Shown here piece by piece: positions 48,896 to 59,935 of a DNA stretch of 64,000 nt. The stretch's first letter is position 1; every line of letters starts with the position of its first letter. The DNA comes from Sinotaia quadrata. Taxonomy: Eukaryota; Mollusca; Gastropoda; Architaenioglossa; Viviparidae. The notes beneath the pieces were generated by a model. It had not been told where the DNA came from and did no database searches. It saw only the letters and a program-made list of their open reading frames with translations. The stretch is from assembly GCA_028829895.1 (NCBI GenBank), contig CM054179.1, positions 106,801,375-106,865,374 on the forward strand. Reading direction: 5' to 3'. A program made the translations under genes and the position numbers.

Positions 48896-49945
48896 CCATA
48901 GATGGATTCATTAACCAGAAAAATGACTATTGAACAGCGATGGAATGGATTAATAGGAAAAATAACCATTGACCTTAGATGGATTAATTTACCACCACCA
49001 CCACCCCAAGAACCAATCATTTATGTGGAGGTTTTTCTACTTAAAAAGGTCACTGGTCACTAACAATAACAAAACACGCATTCACGAGAACTGTAAAGAT
49101 CAACCGTGTATATAAACAGTCCTTGACCTATCCAAGTATAGGTTCACTATAGTAAATAGAAACCCGTCATCTAGTTTGTCATATAGCAGATGCCAATTAA
49201 TTCATTCGTAAAATTTCACTAACCTTAATCTGTCAAAGTTGTATACATTTTGCTAATAAGTGCTGACTGTTTATTTGTAACTACAACACTTCCCACGTTT
49301 AGTAGAATTGTTCTGTGATATTCACTAGCCACTAAGCGTGCATGGAGAACACTGATCGTAAAACGTTAACAAACCAATCGTGTATCAAATATTAAACTCC
49401 GGAAATCGATAGTCATTAACCCTGAATGAACTGCATTTAAACCAGAAGCACAGTAACCAGACAGTAATATAGTGGATGCATGCCTTAAGACTTCTGTTTA
49501 TGTGTAATCATGGAGTCTGTAAATTAGCCCAAAACAAATTAAGTCAGGCATCCAGTAAATGCTATGTTTATGATGTCCCTTGCTAATAATAATGATTGGA
49601 TTTAATTTACTAGAAATAAGTCATTCAAATAGCTATGTAGGAGAGTTATTGCTCATTAAGGCTTGCTATGCTAGCCTGTAATTAATTATTGATGGAGTGT
49701 GTTTCAGACAGAAGACTAGCAAGTCTTATGACGTTTGCTTCGGTCAAGATTTTAACTTGTGTTAATTCATATATCACACTACGATTATTTCTTCTTTTTT
49801 CTTTACAATGTCTCTTTTTACATTTGACCTTTTGCTTTTCGTGATCCAGTTGCAATTTGCATAAAACTCTCATTGTTACTTAATATTTCTATTTCTATTG
49901 TAAATCTATACTCCCCCTTTTTTTACCTTCTCCCCTCTCTCTCCA

Positions 49946-49947
<2 letters not shown>
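48896..49947. other. AT-rich stretch, possibly a very old array
   Basis: Some words (AACCAGA, CATTAACC) persist from the array on the left, but no period can be followed. The minus-strand frame 49682-49873 is unrecognised. Confidence 0.35.

Positions 49948-49984
<37 letters not shown>
49948..49984. repeat. (CA)n microsatellite
   Basis: About 18 CA units. A shorter TG-rich patch with TCGCGCGTGCGTGCG follows at 50028-50097. Confidence 0.96.
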
Positions 49985-49985
<1 letters not shown>

Positions 49986-50239
49986 TAAATAAATAGGAAA
50001 CAGGAAATACTGAACAATCACGAAAGTTTGTGTGTGTGTGTGTGGCTGTGTGTTTGAGTGTGCGTGTTTGTGTGCGTGTGCTCGCGCGTGCGTGCGTTTT
50101 TGACCTTGATAACTCTCTGTTTAATTCTCCTTAAACTTTCATGAACATGTCATCCTCAGTTTCGTTTGTTGTTTTTAGTTTAAGTATCTGAAACTTCCCA
50201 GTCGACAGCAATTTACCGTCCTACGGAAATGCCACTGGA

Positions 50240-50310
50240 TTATTTCAGACAGCGAGAAAGAAGGGCATATTATTTCAGACAGCGAGAAAGAAGGCATATG
50301 ATTTCAGACA
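50240..50310. repeat. ~31-bp tandem duplication
   Basis: TATTTCAGACAGCGAGAAAG occurs twice in tandem, followed by a truncated third ATTTCAGACAG. Confidence 0.93.
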
Positions 50311-50374
50311 GACTGCTTCTCGTATTATTTTATTTACCTTGTCCGATCATGTATTCTACATATAATCACAAAGT

Positions 50375-50662
50375 ACGATTACTAAAATGAAATTAAAAGC
50401 AATGTATTTTAAGTGGCCTTTTAAGTTTACACAAATCGTTAAAACTTATATTTTCAGTTATTTAAAGAATACGATTACTACAGTGAAATTAATAGCAGGA
50501 TATTTTCAGTGGCCTTAAGTTTACATAAATCGGTAAAACATATTTTCAGTTATTAAAGAGTATGATTACTTCAGTGAAATTAATAGTAGGATATTTTCAG
50601 TGGCCTTAAGTTTACATTAATCGGTTAAACATATTTTCAGTTATTTAAAGAGTTCGATTACG
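50375..50662. repeat. 91-96 bp minisatellite, ~3.1 copies
   Basis: Starts at 50375 (ACGATTACTAAAATG), 50471 and 50562, with a partial at about 50653. Units share TTTTCAGTTATT(T)AAAGA and GTGGCC..TTAAGTTTACA. Confidence 0.93.
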
Positions 50663-51115
50663 AAGATTGTATTTGTTTTATTTTATTTCGATTTTTTTTG
50701 GGGGGAGGGGGTCATAAATTGTATCGTCTGATAAAAAATATATATCTTTTTTATACTTTCAGTGTATTTATTGTATTTCTGTTTGCAACAACCATCTTTC
50801 TCATCCGTACACCTAACCCATCATTAACTGCTTTTTGGTCTGTAAGCAAATATGAATTGTCTGTTCACTACGTTCGCTAACATTTGTTTAAGTGTGGAAT
50901 TTTTAAAAAAACAAACAGTATTGATGTTTATTTTAAACTGATGATGCGAAACTCACCGTCAGTGTTCAGTATAAGTGAAATGTAACTGATGATTTGTTTT
51001 GCTTCGCTCAACCCGCGTTCATACTGTAATCAGCGTGTCTGTAGCCAAGTGATTTTCAAGGAGTAAAATGCAGTTATCTCCCTCTCTTAAGATATACAAT
51101 TAAATTAACTTATCT
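50663..51115. other. AT-rich stretch
   Basis: T8 followed by a G-rich run near 50693-50710; otherwise nothing recognised. Confidence 0.35.
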
Positions 51116-51119
51116 CAGC

Positions 51120-51400
51120 CATTATGCCGCGATTTGAACCAAGAAGCCCAGACTTTTGTAATTCTCATCCTTTTAAATTTCATCATCACCATTATCCTTA
51201 TCAACAGCATCAACACTTTGGCCCTTCTTCGCGTATCTCATTTTAAGGGCGCAATACGTCGTGTCCGCGGTATGACTTTGCTGTGTACCCATCTGAGGTT
51301 GCCAGCCCAGCCTCCTCGCTGCCACGAATAGTCCCAACCACAACATACTTCTGTGTTACCTCGGCCACTTTGCCGTCTGTTGGACGAAAACTGATTAGAT
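51120..51400 (-). mobile_element. tRNA-like SINE relic on the minus strand (tentative)
   Basis: Read on the minus strand, GTGGCCGAGGTAAC (51355-51368) resembles the A box of Leu/Ser tRNAs, and TTGGTTCAAATCG near 51130-51142 is a B-box match. They lie over 200 bp apart, far more than a tRNA allows, so this would be two fragments or an interrupted SINE. It is not a tRNA gene. Confidence 0.22.
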
Positions 51401-52156
51401 AACACAATTCAACCAAGGTCTGCTTGCAATCCTCGTCACGCGCCGCTCAGAGCGAAACTGTTTCACAGATCCCTACATGGTGGTGACGTCACTGCGGAGA
51501 GCGGCTACAGACTGAGACTATACTAATGCGGAATTTATTGAAAATCTTTACGGAGAGTTACACCGCTGAATAATGATTCGTTGGGTTTTATTTTGTTGTT
51601 GTTGTTGTTGGGCTTTTTCCTTATTTTCTTTGGACTGGAGCGGGAGTGGGGTGGGGAGAATAACTCTTACCGGGTTCCATTCTTATGCTCCTTTATAGAT
51701 CTCTTGTTCCCTCCAAGCGTCTCGTATACAATTCAACGTGCATTTTCACACGCTTTTCAGTTTTAATAATATTTAGGGATGGGTAGGGGTGGCACGAGCG
51801 GCTCGATGTTGATTAAATAAATGAAACTGACAAAATAACCCCTGACGTACAGACCACACATCTCTATAAGACGTTACGTAGTTTAAGAATTTATAACAAC
51901 AATTCGCCAACGAACACCCAATCTCAAACCTGACAACAACAAAAATATTGATACTGACAGTTACTAAATTAGAACGAACATGACAAACGTTTAGTGATAT
52001 GTTTAATTTGATACAAGAAAAATGGCGGGCAGCAGGAAGATAAATATGAAATCATTTCCACGCGTACTTGTCCACCACATGTTTCAGCATAGTGCCCACT
52101 TTATTTTGAAAAATGTGTTATGGTTCTTAAGCGCTTCGGACTTGCTGCTTGCCTGT
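51401..52156. other. Single-copy stretch
   Basis: Slightly G+C-richer at 51420-51520, with a full TGACGTCA at 51484-51491 in GGTGACGTCACTGCGG context; a (TTG)n run at 51591-51608. Nothing else. Confidence 0.4.
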
Positions 52157-52452
52157 GATGAGCGTGAAGGTTGACATTTCGATGAGTGTCAAGGTTGACA
52201 ATGCAATGAGCGTCAAGGTTGACATTTCGATGAGAGTCAAGGTTGACATTACGGTGAGCATCAAGGTTGATATTTTGATGAGTGTCAAGGTTGACAATGC
52301 AATGAGCGTCAAGGTTGATATTTCAATGAGCGTCAAAGTTGACATTACGGTGAGCATCAAGGTTGATATTTTGATGAGTGTCAAGGTTGACATTACGATG
52401 AGCATCAAGGTTGATATTTTGATGAGTGTCAAGGTTGACATTTCGATTTGTG
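52157..52452. repeat. 24-bp minisatellite, ~12.5 copies
   Basis: GATGAG(T/C)GTCAAGGTTGACA recurs every 24 bp from 52157. Variants (TTTCG, ATGCA, TTACGG, TTTTG) are arranged in repeated blocks. The period is divisible by three and both strands stay open, giving an octapeptide repeat (Met-Ser-Val-Lys-Val-Asp-x-x) on the plus strand and a Met-Ser-Thr-Leu-Thr-Leu-Ile-x repeat on the minus strand. Without flanking gene signals I treat both as artefacts. Confidence 0.96.
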
Positions 52453-52780
52453 TTTTTGTTGACAACTGGCATCAAACGTCCATGTGCAGTGCTTACATCG
52501 GAATTAGGTAACCAGGCGAAGGTGGGGCCCGTACATTTCAGTTAATTTAGAAATAGTGATTAAAATGGGGCACAGAGTGCCTGCAATAGTTTTGGTCTTG
52601 GATAGTGCTTTGTGAATCATACTCTGTTGAATGTGAAAATGGCAGCTTCCGGTGCCTTCATGTGATCAGAAAGTTAAATATTTAGCTAATTATTACAATT
52701 TGACCTAGAGTGCTCTTTGTTCAAGTAGCGGAAGTGACTCTGCCATCACTCGCAATCTCAATAGAGGTGTTTTTCTTAAA
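52453..52780. other. Spacer
   Basis: Nothing recognised. Confidence 0.3.

Positions 52781-52814
<34 letters not shown>
52781..52814. repeat. (CA)n microsatellite
   Basis: Seventeen CA units followed by ATATACGCGC. Confidence 0.96.
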
Positions 52815-52821
<7 letters not shown>

Positions 52822-53360
52822 GCGCAAACATGCACAAAAATGAGTCCTGAGCAAAGTCACAAACTGGAAACCTATATTTAAGATTAACTCCTGAACAGAG
52901 CTACACTATATAAAAAAAATAATAATAAATGCTCTGATTACAATCGAGCTCTGAACGAAGCCATAGCTTAAACTGCAATACACTTGTATCAACTGTCCTT
53001 TTGTTTGTCTTCTAGTTCGTAGCATAGTATTTCATGTTTTTAATATTCCTCTGTCTGTCGTGTAGTTCTTAACATAAACATTTACTCACACACACCTTAC
53101 CCCTTTCTGAAGACAAACGGAAATTAAGAGCACTCCATGTTAAGCCCACCACAAAAATAATGAAAATAAAATTATCCATTCCCGTTGCGCTTTTTTCCTC
53201 TCTCTTAAACTGTTAGCGTTGTAATTTGCTGAAGCCAGGAAACGATGTATTGATGGCTGCATTCGTTGGCAGAAATGAGTACCGCCATGCTTCTAAGCTT
53301 GTCATGATGAGTGCTCTGCAGTCAGTAAGCACGAATCTCCAGTGTGCAGAACTGGTTTGA
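52815..53360. other. Single-copy AT-rich stretch
   Basis: Nothing recognised. Confidence 0.35.
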
Positions 53361-53364
53361 CTGC

Positions 53365-53795
53365 TTGATGACAATATCATTAAAACCCAGTGCAATGACA
53401 ATGCCATTATCACCACAGCTAGGGGACAATGTCATTAAAAGCACAGCGTGATTTCAGTTATATCATTCCATCTCAGTGGGATTTGAGTAATACCATCATA
53501 AGTTCGCTTAATTACAATATTAATTTCAAGATTACCACGATTTCAGTGACACCATTAAAACCTGTCTTGATGATATTGCCTTTAAAACACAGTGTGCATT
53601 CAGTCATAATATTACAACCCATCTTGATGATATTGCCTTTAAAACACATACAGTGTGCATTCGGTCATAATATTACAACCCATCTTGATGATATTGCCTT
53701 AAAACACAGTGTGCATTCAGTCATAATATTACAACCCATCTTAATGACATTGCATTAGGACACAGTGGGCATTCAATAATCTTTAAAATACAGTG
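53365..53795. repeat. ~57-60 bp minisatellite, ~7 copies, left side decayed
   Basis: Three right-hand copies share CATCTTGATGATATTGCC, AAAACACAGTGTGCATTC and GTCATAATATTACAACCC. Left of about 53540 only AATGCCATTA, CATTAAAA, CAGCGTGATTTCAG and similar traces remain. The 109-codon frame at 53429-53758 follows the repeat and is not a gene. Confidence 0.9.
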
Positions 53796-55065
53796 TTGTC
53801 ACATAATGGCTAATGTAGCCCACACGTACCCTTTCTCTTTAAATAGGCTACATGCAAACCTACATTCTAGAAAGGCTGACCCTTATCCCCAAGCTGGAGA
53901 CACTCTTTCTAAACTAACAAATCAAAGTGCAGCTTAGCCACTCAAATAAATGTACTAGAAACTTACTTGTAAATTCATTGTAAACTCACATGAATCAAGT
54001 GCAGCTGTCCACTGAGGCAATACATATTTTGTGTCCCAGGCTTAATAAGTTAGAATCATATTACTAATCCTTATTGCCAGTTATCAGCACAGCAAGAAAC
54101 CATCCTCTGTATATATTACTGCTGATGGTATACGGTTTTGCTTGCCAAACTAATATTATATTCATGCTTATCTCTTGGCATTAACTATATATTTGATATT
54201 GCTATATTTTGTTTATGATATTAAAATGTATGACTATGGAAGTAAGAGTGTACTGTCAGAGAACACATGAGGATGAATTCTTAGCCCATGTGTATTTTAC
54301 TGGCAGAATCAGCACTTTATCTGAGATGTTGATCAACGAGCATTGAGCCGAGAAACAATGCCAGAATGAAATCATTTTATGTTGCAATGAGTATTGCTCT
54401 ATGAAGCAAAACCAGATCATAATGACCCACATGCCAAGGACCGGTTCAATGAACCATATGTGCGTCTGCAAATGCCATTCACTGGGACCCTAGATGACAC
54501 CCCAGGCGAACCTTAAGTTATGTATTTATAAAATTAACAACCACACAGCTTCAGTCAAGATACAATCAAACTCACTTGAACTTTAATCACAGTGCTTTTA
54601 GAGTTCACTCAGAAACATTCAGTGTTCTGTTATAAACTCAGTCTTAGTTCGCTCATATGAATGAACCAAATAACTACTACAGCACCATATGACTCAAACT
54701 ATCATTCTAGGAATGAGTGTGAAAGTGCATCAAACGCAAGAGATCTCAGCAAACAGTGCCTTGAATGGTCCCTTAAATATTGGACTCTTTCACAATACGC
54801 TGTGATTGGTAATGCAAATGAGTTGCCATAGACTCTGGTATTCGTATCGTTGCTTCAGTATACTAAGGCTGGATTGCATATCCTGTCATTGTTTGGCCTT
54901 GTTCACTCTTAGGTTATCATGCGAGCTTTTGTCATGCTGTCTGTTTGGAATACAGGCAATTGTGTCTACATACTATCTGGTTGTATTATCTTGTGTTTGG
55001 CTGAAGAACTTCAGTGTGTCATTGATAGAACTTCAGTGATAGAACTTCCCGGCAATCTGTTGGAA
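53796..55065. other. 1.27-kb single-copy block between two arrays
   Basis: A 7-bp inverted repeat, TGTAGCC...GGCTACA, lies at about 53814-53852. GATTGGTAATGCAAAT near 54803 joins an inverted CCAAT box to an octamer (ATGCAAAT). The block begins near TGTTGTCAC and ends TGGAATAACA, which could be read as the termini of a solo LTR, but no target duplication is seen. Frames 54256-54471 and 54806-55039 are unrecognised. Confidence 0.35.
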
Positions 55066-55067
55066 TA

Positions 55068-55625
55068 ACAGTAATTGTATTGCTACGCTAACTGTTGGGC
55101 TATCAGTGAATGTATTGCTACACTAACTGTTGGGCTATCAGTAATTGTATTGCTACACTAACTGTTGGGCTATCAGTAATTGTATTGCTACGCTAACTGT
55201 TGGGCTATCAGTGAATGTATTGCTACGCTAACTGTTGGGCTATCAGTAATTGTATTGCTACACTAACTGTTGGGCTATCAGTAATTGTATTGCTACGCTA
55301 ACTGTTGGGCTATCAGTGAATGTATTGCTACACTAACTGTTGGGCTATCAGTAATTGTATTGCTACACTAACTGTTGGGCTATCAATGATTGTATTGCTA
55401 CGCTAACTGTTGGGCTATCAGTAATTGTATTGCTACACTAACTGTTGGGCTATCAATGATTGTATTGCTACGCTAACTGTTGGGCTATCAGTGATTGTAT
55501 TGCTACACTAACTGTTGGGCTATCAATGATTGTATTGCTACGCTAACTGTTGGGCTATCAGTGATTGTATTGCCACGCTAACTGTAGGGCTACCAGTGAT
55601 TGTATTGCAGCACTAACTGTTGGGT
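55068..55625. repeat. 35-bp minisatellite, ~16 copies, with multi-unit order
   Basis: TTGCTAC(A/G)CTAACTGTTGGGC recurs every 35 bp (55080, 55115, 55150 and on). The junction words TGAATG, TAATTG and TGATTG are ordered: left half shows a three-unit (105-bp) repeat, the right half mainly a two-unit (70-bp) repeat. Final copies (CCACGC, CAGCAC) are diverged. Confidence 0.96.
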
Positions 55626-56960
55626 TATCTGTGATGATAAAAATAATAGCAGCATATCTTTCAGCTATCGCATCTTGCCACGTCTTGTTGTACAAAATTA
55701 CGGTATTTTCCAATCTATTGAATATGTTTGATGCTTTCACGCTAGCTGTTTCCATACTTAATCTGTTTCTTTATTTTTATTGTTTCACATATTTTTTGTA
55801 CTTAATGAAATGTTCTGATTTAAAACATCTGCATACATAATACTGACGAGGCTCAGACGCGTATGTCTCCGTGCTCTTAGATCATAGACTGCATGCTGGT
55901 GAAGTTGAAAACATCTTATCAAGAAAAAGCAAAGAAACCGTATTTCGTATCTCTGCGTGGTTTTATTTTTATTTTTTGTTGTTGTTTTTATTCGGAAAAC
56001 ATAACTTCTTTGACCGATTGGAAGATGTGTTCCGGTGAATTTGGTTTTCTATTTTTTTTTAGGATTTTTATTTTCTTCCAGTAAACCGCTTTCTTAATGT
56101 ATATTTTGGTGAAGTTTTCTTGATTTTTGTTTTTCATTTTTCCCTAATGAAAAATCTATTCTTGTTGGCGTTTGAAGGAATACCGTTTATGTTTTAGAGT
56201 TTCAAATACTTTAATATTTTTTTAAATATTGGGGAATGTTGGTTTATTTTTTGCTTTTTAAATCGGGACGAGTAAATATAATTTAAGATCGAAAATGTTT
56301 TGCTTTCTTTTATACAGAAGATTAAAGATTAAAACCTGTTTCTATCATCATATCGGAATTTCATGTTCAAACTATAATTTGTAACGTGTGGCTTTGCTTC
56401 TCATTCTGCTTCTATTTTTTCCCTATCATTCTCTGTTCTTTTTATTTCTTTTTCTCTGACATTTCTTTAATTTGTTTGAATTCTCTCTCTTTCCCCTCTC
56501 TCTCTCTCTTTTGGACTCGCTGTTTCTCTCTCTCATTCTTCCTCTTGTCCCCGTTGTCCTTGTTTCTGAATTATTGAACTGCAGCAAATAACAGGCAAAC
56601 ATGCACTGATTGCGTTAAACAAAGTTACTCGGTCTATTACTGAGATTATCAAATCTGTGTACAGACCTTTTTCTGACAGTTAGCTGTGATACGATTTTAA
56701 TGGAAAGTTTGTTCAGATTTCAAGCTGAATGACTTTGCACTCGAAAGCGTTTAGGTGAAGCTGCGATAAGAGCTTAGTACATATCAACTTTCTGTAATGT
56801 AACTCTCTGTTTGAGGGTGAAATTTGCATTCGTCTTCCATTCGCTAAACAACTAAAACATGATAACAAAATGGTTAACAATTTTGAGCCAAATATTATGA
56901 ATGTTTTAACTATTTTTTAAAAAGAAAGTGTGGAACTTCTCTTGGTCTCGCAATGAAAAG
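55626..56960. other. AT-rich stretch
   Basis: T-rich patches near 55965-56090 and a CTCTCTCTC patch near 56480-56540. The hydrophobic frame 55565-55840 begins inside the array and is not credible as a gene. Confidence 0.4.
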
Positions 56961-56966
56961 CGCGTT

Positions 56967-57150
56967 CAAATAAAGTGTCTCTGTAACAATCATAGACAGA
57001 CAAATAAAATGTTTGTAACAATAATATACAAACAAATAATGTGCCTCTGTAACAATCATTGACAGACAAATAAAATGTTTGTAACAATAATATACAAACA
57101 AATAATGTGCCTCTATAACAATCATAGACACACATACAAACATCAATATT
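56967..57150. repeat. 66-bp minisatellite (2 x 33 subunits), ~2.7 copies
   Basis: TAACAATCATAGACAGACAA-type subunits alternate with TAACAATAATATACAAACAA subunits; starts near 56981, 57047 and 57113. It lies directly against the 3' edge of element copy D, and its CAAATAATGTG word also occurs in copy D at about 57166-57176. Confidence 0.92.
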
Positions 57151-58310
57151 TCCATAAAACCAAGTTCAAATAATGTGTATACTACAGAGTATTATATCCT
57201 AAAATACAATTCAACAATTTAATGTCAGTACAAACCACAGGATAGTTCTTATCAGAGAACAGAAATGAAGTTAAGAGAGATAAGCGATAATAGTTTCTAA
57301 ATAACCTGGTTTAAGTGCTGACTCAATAGTCTTTGGCACACTTGTAACAATGTCACATGTTATTGTCCACTCATTCTCCTGAGCTAACATGAGTGTTCAT
57401 TCGTAATATAATTTTGCTCAAGCAGAACAACAATTGTAGCTATTTCTAGTAACTTCCCTGTACCAGAAATTGCTTGATGTAGTCAGCATACCTTGCAACC
57501 ATACATCAATGGAGTGTAGAGTATTCTAACACATACACACTGCAGTAGGGGCTTCTCACTTCTACATTGCGGATTATAATCAGTAAACCTGGAGATTGAT
57601 TTCACACAAATAAATGCTACTTTTTCCCTGTAAAATATAATCAGTAAACCAGGAGATTGATTTTACACAAAGAAAGGCTACTTTTTCCCTGTAAAATATA
57701 ATCAGGGAGCAAATGGTAAGTTAACAATTTATCCCTTTCTTATCTCCCTTCTTTCTTACATTCCAGTCTCAAATTACAGTTTCCTGCAACAGTACTTATT
57801 AGCCCAATACATCCACACAACATAATAAATATGGTATCAATTTCAGTTTTATGAGCGGTTTCACTAGAAACAATGTCAAATGTTAGCATACTACAAATAA
57901 GCATCATAGTTCACAATTTGTAGAAATAATAGTCTACTCACATAATACATCTCAACTTAAACTGCATGTATAACATATCAAATGCACAACTAGTCAGTTA
58001 ACTAACCATTAAGCTAATGCTTGCCTTTCAAGACCTGACTTCTTTCCACACCAAATTCAATTGATTAGACAATAGAATTCTCCACAGCATTTAAACTTTT
58101 TGATCTCAGTCCACTGACTTGTCTTGTTCTCGTAAATCTTAACCTTTGGATAATAAATCTAGTTGGAACTGGTTTGTTTTACATCAGCAATTTCTAGCAT
58201 ATTCTCAACTCGAGTGTTTACTCCAACTCATATACCTATAGGCAAATTTACTCTGTCACATACATATATATTGTATAAACGTAAAATAATAACCTAGATA
58301 AGTTTTATTT
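57140..58310 (-). mobile_element. Dispersed element family, copy D (minus strand)
   Basis: Read on the minus strand it follows copy B from GTGACAGAGTAAATTTG (about 58260) through AGTAAACACTCGAG, TTCTATTGTCTAAT, GGTTAGTTAACT, GAGTAGACTATTATTTCT, TTTATTATGTTGTGTG, TTGGGCTAATAA, GTAAGAAAGAAGGGAG, CCTGATTATATTTTACAGGG, GACTACATCAAG and CTTAACTTCATTTCTG. It joins the regions otherwise seen only in A/B and in B/C, confirming one element. A ~60-bp block (57585-57645 and 57646-57706: AATCAGTAAACC(T/A)GGAGATTG, CTACTTTTTCCCTGTAAAAT) is tandemly duplicated inside it. No coding frame. Confidence 0.72.
57585..57706. repeat. ~60-bp tandem duplication inside element copy D
   Basis: TAATCAGTAAACC and CTACTTTTTCCCTGTAAAAT occur twice in tandem; copies A and B have a single equivalent. 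The duplication therefore occurred after this copy inserted, or in its own sublineage. Confidence 0.88.
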
Positions 58311-58535
58311 GCTAAATAAGGGTCATTTGTCCGAATTTCCCATGACGTATTGAACTAAAGCATCTCTCTTATGTTCGGCATTTTTAATTAATAAATAAAA
58401 CGACTTTTCAACCCAACAGCCAGGGACATAAAACACAACATTATTTCCAACTGTGATGTGATGTTGGGAAAGAGACCTGAGTGGGGTGAGGTGTTTAGAT
58501 AATATTAATGATTTCGTTTTATCGGATGTGACGCC
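58311..58535. other. Spacer left of the CCAAT/CRE units
   Basis: Nothing recognised. Confidence 0.3.
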
Positions 58536-58539
58536 AGCA

Positions 58540-58690
58540 CTTCGTATGTTGCCTCCACCGTCTCGTCACCAGTCGGCTGAAGACAACGAGCGTGACGCTA
58601 AAGCAGTATATCTTTTGTAGAGGAACACATGGTTCGACTCATCCCCACCAATCAGAATGAAGGCCCGAGCGTGACGTCACAACATGGCTT
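58540..58690. repeat. Degenerate ~78-bp units with CCAAT and CRE words
   Basis: Two diverged units: CACCAGTCGGCTGAAGACAA followed by CGAGCGTGACGCTAAAGCAG, then CACCAATCAGAATGAAGGC followed by CGAGCGTGACGTCAC (full CRE at 58672-58679). The same arrangement returns at 60880-61010. It could be an old minisatellite, a transposon fragment or a regulatory cluster. Confidence 0.6.
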
Positions 58691-58938
58691 TGCTCTCCAT
58701 ACATTCATCCAACAGCATGCGGGTCACGTGTTCAACGGATCCCAAGAGATGAAGACAGCAAAACCGATCACAGAAAAAGACAGACACGTTCCAACAAGAA
58801 GGCCGATACATTCTTAGCGGATTAATAGCAGATCATGTACAGGAATATCTATCTTTTCGGACCCGATGGCTGGTCATCACAAGGATCGGATTAGCGGACC
58901 TTGATGACCAAATTATTCTTTGGTATATTAAAATATTT
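58691..58938. other. Single-copy stretch
   Basis: The 62-codon frame 58629-58817 has an ATG start but no recognisable domain. Nothing else. Confidence 0.35.
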
Positions 58939-58959
58939 CACACACACAAACACACACAA

Positions 58960-59002
<43 letters not shown>

Positions 59003-59006
59003 CACA

Positions 59007-59061
<55 letters not shown>

Positions 59062-59074
59062 CATACATACACCA
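58939..59074. repeat. Compound (CA)n(TA)n(CA)n(TA)n microsatellite
   Basis: About 135 bp of almost unbroken purine-pyrimidine alternation: CA runs interrupted by two TATATATA blocks and rare AAAC or ACCAC steps. Confidence 0.97.
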
Positions 59075-59379
59075 AACGTACACACACAAGCATGTATTCT
59101 TCTTCAGCATCAACGCCCGTCAGAACATCGACAGCACCCGAACCCAGAAACACTGCTGTCAGGTTCCTGTATATTATGAGCGAAATTATTACAGTATATA
59201 ATGTCCCTAATTTTAACAATAAAGGATTTGCAACTCGAAAATAAAAGTGAGGAAAATGAAGCTTTTAAAAAAATCTAAAACTGACAAACAAAGACAAAAA
59301 TAAAATTCATCGATAATTGAAAACTTACTGAGAAAAGGGGCCTCACAGGTAGCACAAGTTTGTATCGTGACTGAACAAG

Positions 59380-59935
59380 AACATGACACAATGACTATAA
59401 GAAAGAACATGATGACAAAATGACTACAAACAAGAACATGATGACACAATGACTACAAATAAGAACATGAGGACACAGTGACTACAAATAAGAACATGAG
59501 GACACAGTGACTACAAACAAGAACATGATGACACAATGACTACAAATAAAACATGAGGACACAGTGACTACAAACAAGAACATGAGGACAAATGACTACA
59601 ATCAGGAATATGTATTACAAACAAGAAAATGATGACAAATGACTACAAATAAGAACGTAATGACACAATGGCTACAAACAAGAATATGTTCTACAAACAA
59701 GAACATATTGACAAATGAGTGCAAACAAGGACATGATTACACAATGACTACAAAGCAAAAATATGTACTACAAACAAGAACATGATGACACAATGACTAC
59801 AAGCAAGAACATGATAACAATAACTACAAACAAGAGTAGGATAACACAACGACTACAAACGATTGCAGAATGGGCACAATGACTAAAAACTAGAACGTGA
59901 TGATAAAAATTGTACTACAAACATGAAATGACATT
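59380..59935. repeat. ~29-bp minisatellite, ~19 copies
   Basis: Units contain AAGAACATGATGACACAATG and ACTACAAAC. Left copies (59400-59580) are uniform, while right-hand ones are shortened and diverged. Confidence 0.93.

Noticed and set aside
52149..52511. 120-codon frame with octapeptide repeats
   Set aside because: The annotated start is TTG, both strands are equally open, and the period of 24 explains it. Kept only as a low-interest finding.
58631..58640. B-box match GGTTCGACTC
   Set aside because: The homologous unit near 60868 has a different sequence at this place, and no A box is present.
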